Shown here piece by piece: positions 62,265 to 64,000 of a stretch of 64,000 nucleotides of DNA. A program made the translations under genes and the position numbers. Positions within the stretch are counted from its first letter, which is position 1. Every line of letters starts with the position of its first letter. The notes beneath the pieces were generated by a model. That model did not search any database. It was not told where the DNA came from and saw nothing but the letters and a program-made list of their open reading frames with translations. Location: positions 1-64,000 of the forward strand of contig CAZUDO010000060.1 of the NCBI GenBank assembly GCA_964618895.1. The letters run 5' to 3'. This DNA comes from CAZUDO01 sp964618895. GTDB lineage: Bacteria > Desulfobacterota > Binatia > DP-6.

Positions 62265-62462
62265 CTATACCGGGGTGCGGGACGCCCGGCGGATGGCACG
62301 CTTGCGTGCTGCCATGGCCTTCTTCTTGCGCCGCACACTGGGCTTTTCGTAGTGCTCGCGCTTACGCAACTCGGCCAGGATGCCGGCCTTTTCGCACTGC
62401 TTCTTGAAGCGCCGGATGGCGCTTTCGATGGGCTCGTTATCCTTGACGCGAACCCCTGCCAT
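62265..62462 (-). CDS. rpsU: 30S ribosomal protein S21
   Basis: The 65-residue basic protein MAGVRVKDNEPIESAIRRFKKQCEKAGIL... with KREHYEKPSVRRKKKAMAARKR matches bS21. It takes part in translation initiation. It is the first gene of the rpsU-cvpA-dnaG-rpoD block. A TTGACT box about 100 bp upstream on the minus strand may belong to its promoter, but the -10 is unclear. Confidence 0.97.
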   Translation of the reverse strand: MAGVRVKDNEPIESAIRRFKKQCEKAGILAELRKREHYEKPSVRRKKKAMAARKRAIRRASRTPV

Positions 62463-62634
62463 GTCTGCGATACCCCCCACCCCAAGGCCAGAGGTTGCGT
62501 TACGGCGATCCAGCCGTCCCTCTGCGTGAAGTGGGACACCATCGACGAAAAGGGATACCCAGTCAAGGCAGACGCGGAGATACCGTCGGGGCAAAGGCTG
62601 GAGGCCAGGCCAACAGTGCCCGTTCGAGCGCGCC

Positions 62635-63351
62635 TCACTCGAGGCGGGATGAGAGCAAGAATCGCTCCGGATGGTCGGTGAAAACACCATCCACACCCGC
62701 GGCAGCCAAGCGATGAAATTCAGCAGGTTCGTTCACGGTCCAGACGCGTACGGGCAGTCGCGAGGCAGCAGCCAGAGCCAGCGCCTCGGGTGTGACCCCA
62801 TCGTTGCGAAGGTGCAATGCTCTCGCACGCACGCGCTCCGCAAGGCGCAGCGCTTCCGGGAGGGGCCCGTCATCCCAAAGGACCGCCACCTCCGCCGTTG
62901 GGGATACCGCGCGCAGTCGCACGAGTGAGCCCGGGTCGAACGATGAGAACACCACCCGTCCGAGCGCGCCGGCGGCTACCACCACCTCCAGGGCCGACCG
63001 CTCGAGGCCGTCCTCGCCCATGGCCTTCAACTCGACGTTCACCGCCACCCGCACGGCATCGAGCACCTGTGCCAAGCTCGGCACCCGCTCGCCCCGGAAG
63101 GACGCTCCGAACCAGCTGCCGGCATCGAGCGCCGCCACTTCCGCGAACGTTCGTTCGCACACCGGGCCGGTGCCGCTCGTGGTGCGGTCGAGGGTGAGGT
63201 CGTGGATCACCACCACCTGCCCGTCGCGGGTGAGCTGAACGTCCAGCTCGACCATCGGGGCGCCGATCGCCGCCGCCCGTCGGAAGGCTGCCAGCGTGTT
63301 CTCGGGACAGGTGCCACTGGCGCCACGGTGCGCGATCACGACGGGGGGCAT
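62635..63351 (-). CDS. Glycerophosphodiester phosphodiesterase (UgpQ-like)
   Basis: The 238-residue TIM-barrel enzyme has IAHRGASGTCPENTLAAF with the catalytic HRG and PEN and VELDVQLTRDGQVVVIHDLTLDRTT with the metal-binding E-x-D and H. VNVELKA and RVWTVNEPAE follow. No signal peptide is present, so it is the cytoplasmic UgpQ type. It releases glycerol 3-phosphate from glycerophosphodiesters. It is upstream of rpsU with a 172-bp gap and divergent from prmA. Confidence 0.95.
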   Translation of the reverse strand: MPPVVIAHRGASGTCPENTLAAFRRAAAIGAPMVELDVQLTRDGQVVVIHDLTLDRTTSGTGPVCERTFAEVAALDAGSWFGASFRGERVPSLAQVLDAVRVAVNVELKAMGEDGLERSALEVVVAAGALGRVVFSSFDPGSLVRLRAVSPTAEVAVLWDDGPLPEALRLAERVRARALHLRNDGVTPEALALAAASRLPVRVWTVNEPAEFHRLAAAGVDGVFTDHPERFLLSSRLE

Positions 63352-63445
63352 GCGCGGGCCTTACGAAGCAGCCGGGGGCGCGTCAACCGCGGGCGGACGG
63401 GGCCGACGAGTTGACAGGCGCGGGCGAACGGCCGAGAGCCATCCC

Positions 63446-64000
63446 GTGTCGGAGTGGGTGACGCTACGGGTCGAACTGCCGGGTTCCCTGGAGGAGCCGG
63501 TGGCGAGCTTTCTGTTCGACGTGGGGGCCAACGGGATCGTGACCGAAGCGGTCGCTCCCGGATGGCTCCGCCTCGAGGCCCCGGTCCCGGCAGGCGAGGA
63601 GTCCGCGACGCGCGCACGGCTGATGCACTACCTGGTGAGTCTGGCCGACATCGAGCCGGCCGCCGCCGGGCTGGTCGTGACCAGCGAGCCGGTGCCACTC
63701 GTCGACTGGGTGGCGCTGGCCCGCCTGCACCATCGGCCGGTCGCCGTCGGGCGCCGGCTGCTGGTGGCCCCCCCGTGGGACGTGCCAGCCGCGGACGGCC
63801 GCGAGCTGATCGTCATCGAGCCCGGCATGGCCTTCGGCACCGGACAGCACGCGACCACTCGCGGCTGCCTGGAGGCCATCGAGGACATCGTCACGCCCCA
63901 CGCATGCGCCACGGCGCTCGACGTGGGCACCGGCTCCGCCCTGCTCGCCATCGCGCTCGCCCGGCTCGGCGTCCCGCGGGTGGTCGCCATCGACATCGAC
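63446..64000 (+). CDS. prmA: Ribosomal protein L11 methyltransferase (partial)
   Basis: GTG 63446 opens 185 residues that run off the right edge: VSEWVTLRVELPGSLEEPVASFLF, LLVAPPWDVP, then IVIEPGMAFGTGQHATTRGCLEAIE and LDVGTGSALLAIALARLG, the PrmA SAM-binding blocks. It methylates L11. TTGACA at 63411-63416 is placed well for a -35 box but no convincing -10 follows. Confidence 0.93.
   Translation, partial: MSEWVTLRVELPGSLEEPVASFLFDVGANGIVTEAVAPGWLRLEAPVPAGEESATRARLMHYLVSLADIEPAAAGLVVTSEPVPLVDWVALARLHHRPVAVGRRLLVAPPWDVPAADGRELIVIEPGMAFGTGQHATTRGCLEAIEDIVTPHACATALDVGTGSALLAIALARLGVPRVVAIDID

Noticed and set aside
63411..63439. TTGACA as a prmA promoter
   Set aside because: The -35 box is perfect but positions 17-18 bp downstream read GAGAGC/AGAGCC, which is not a -10 box.

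Overview
The window is about 64 kb of very GC-rich, gene-dense bacterial chromosome. It has a Gram-negative-type cell-division and cell-wall (dcw) cluster, a rpsU-cvpA-dnaG-rpoD block, MurE with the DNPR motif typical of meso-diaminopimelate addition, and FtsI with a C-terminal PASTA domain. It also has a large secreted protein with a myxobacterial-type cysteine-rich repeat and a long threonine-rich linker. Together these suggest a delta-proteobacteria-like lineage such as Candidatus Binatota (Desulfobacterota_B) or a relative of Myxococcota. The lineage is inferred; there is no rRNA here to confirm it.

Layout from left to right. 1-7.8 kb: 5' part of ftsK, RNase J, a PlsC acyltransferase, ssb, radC, an RlmI-type methyltransferase, moaC, trxB and a Uma2 endonuclease. 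7.9-16.1 kb: one minus-strand run reading rpmE-prfA-prmC-murA-hisD-hisB-hisH-hisA-hisF-membrane protein, mostly with overlapping start and stop codons. 16.1-31.7 kb: an accessory region with a large hairpin repeat, a frameshifted glutathione S-transferase, a sulfatase, a SYLF lipoprotein, hydrolases, glpK with an atypical acyltransferase, a wHTH-ATPase-STAS-like regulator, a MazEF-type toxin-antitoxin pair, an NfeD/SPFH pair and a 1086-residue ELWxxDGT beta-propeller protein. 31.8-39.5 kb: a pair of Get3/ArsA-like ATPases whose 5' end is duplicated around a Fic gene, two small proteins, a B12-type radical SAM protein, and a Phd/YoeB toxin-antitoxin pair lying between a decayed ftsZ fragment and the real ftsZ. 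39.5-56.8 kb: a complete dcw cluster (mraZ-rsmH-ftsL-ftsI-murE-murF-mraY-murD-ftsW-murG-murC-murB-ftsQ-ftsA-ftsZ, minus strand, no ddl). 56.9-64 kb: RNase P RNA, a zinc-ribbon coiled-coil protein, a CAU-anticodon tRNA, rpoD, dnaG, cvpA, rpsU, a glycerophosphodiesterase and the start of prmA.

The dcw and murA-his runs are tightly coupled by 1- and 4-base overlaps (TGATG, ATGA, GTGA), so each probably works as a long operon. Readable promoters share a TTGACN or TTGCGG -35 box and a TAnnnn -10 box 17-18 bp apart. Several (both arsA copies and the YefM-like antitoxin) place the -10 box only 6-8 bases before the start codon, which predicts leaderless mRNAs.

The most unusual theme is that two toxin-type cassettes (Fic near 32.7 kb, Phd/YoeB near 38.7 kb) each sit between directly repeated pieces of the adjacent host gene (arsA and ftsZ). 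In both cases a truncated gene copy is on one side and the intact gene on the other, as expected from Campbell-like integration of DNA carrying a host gene fragment.
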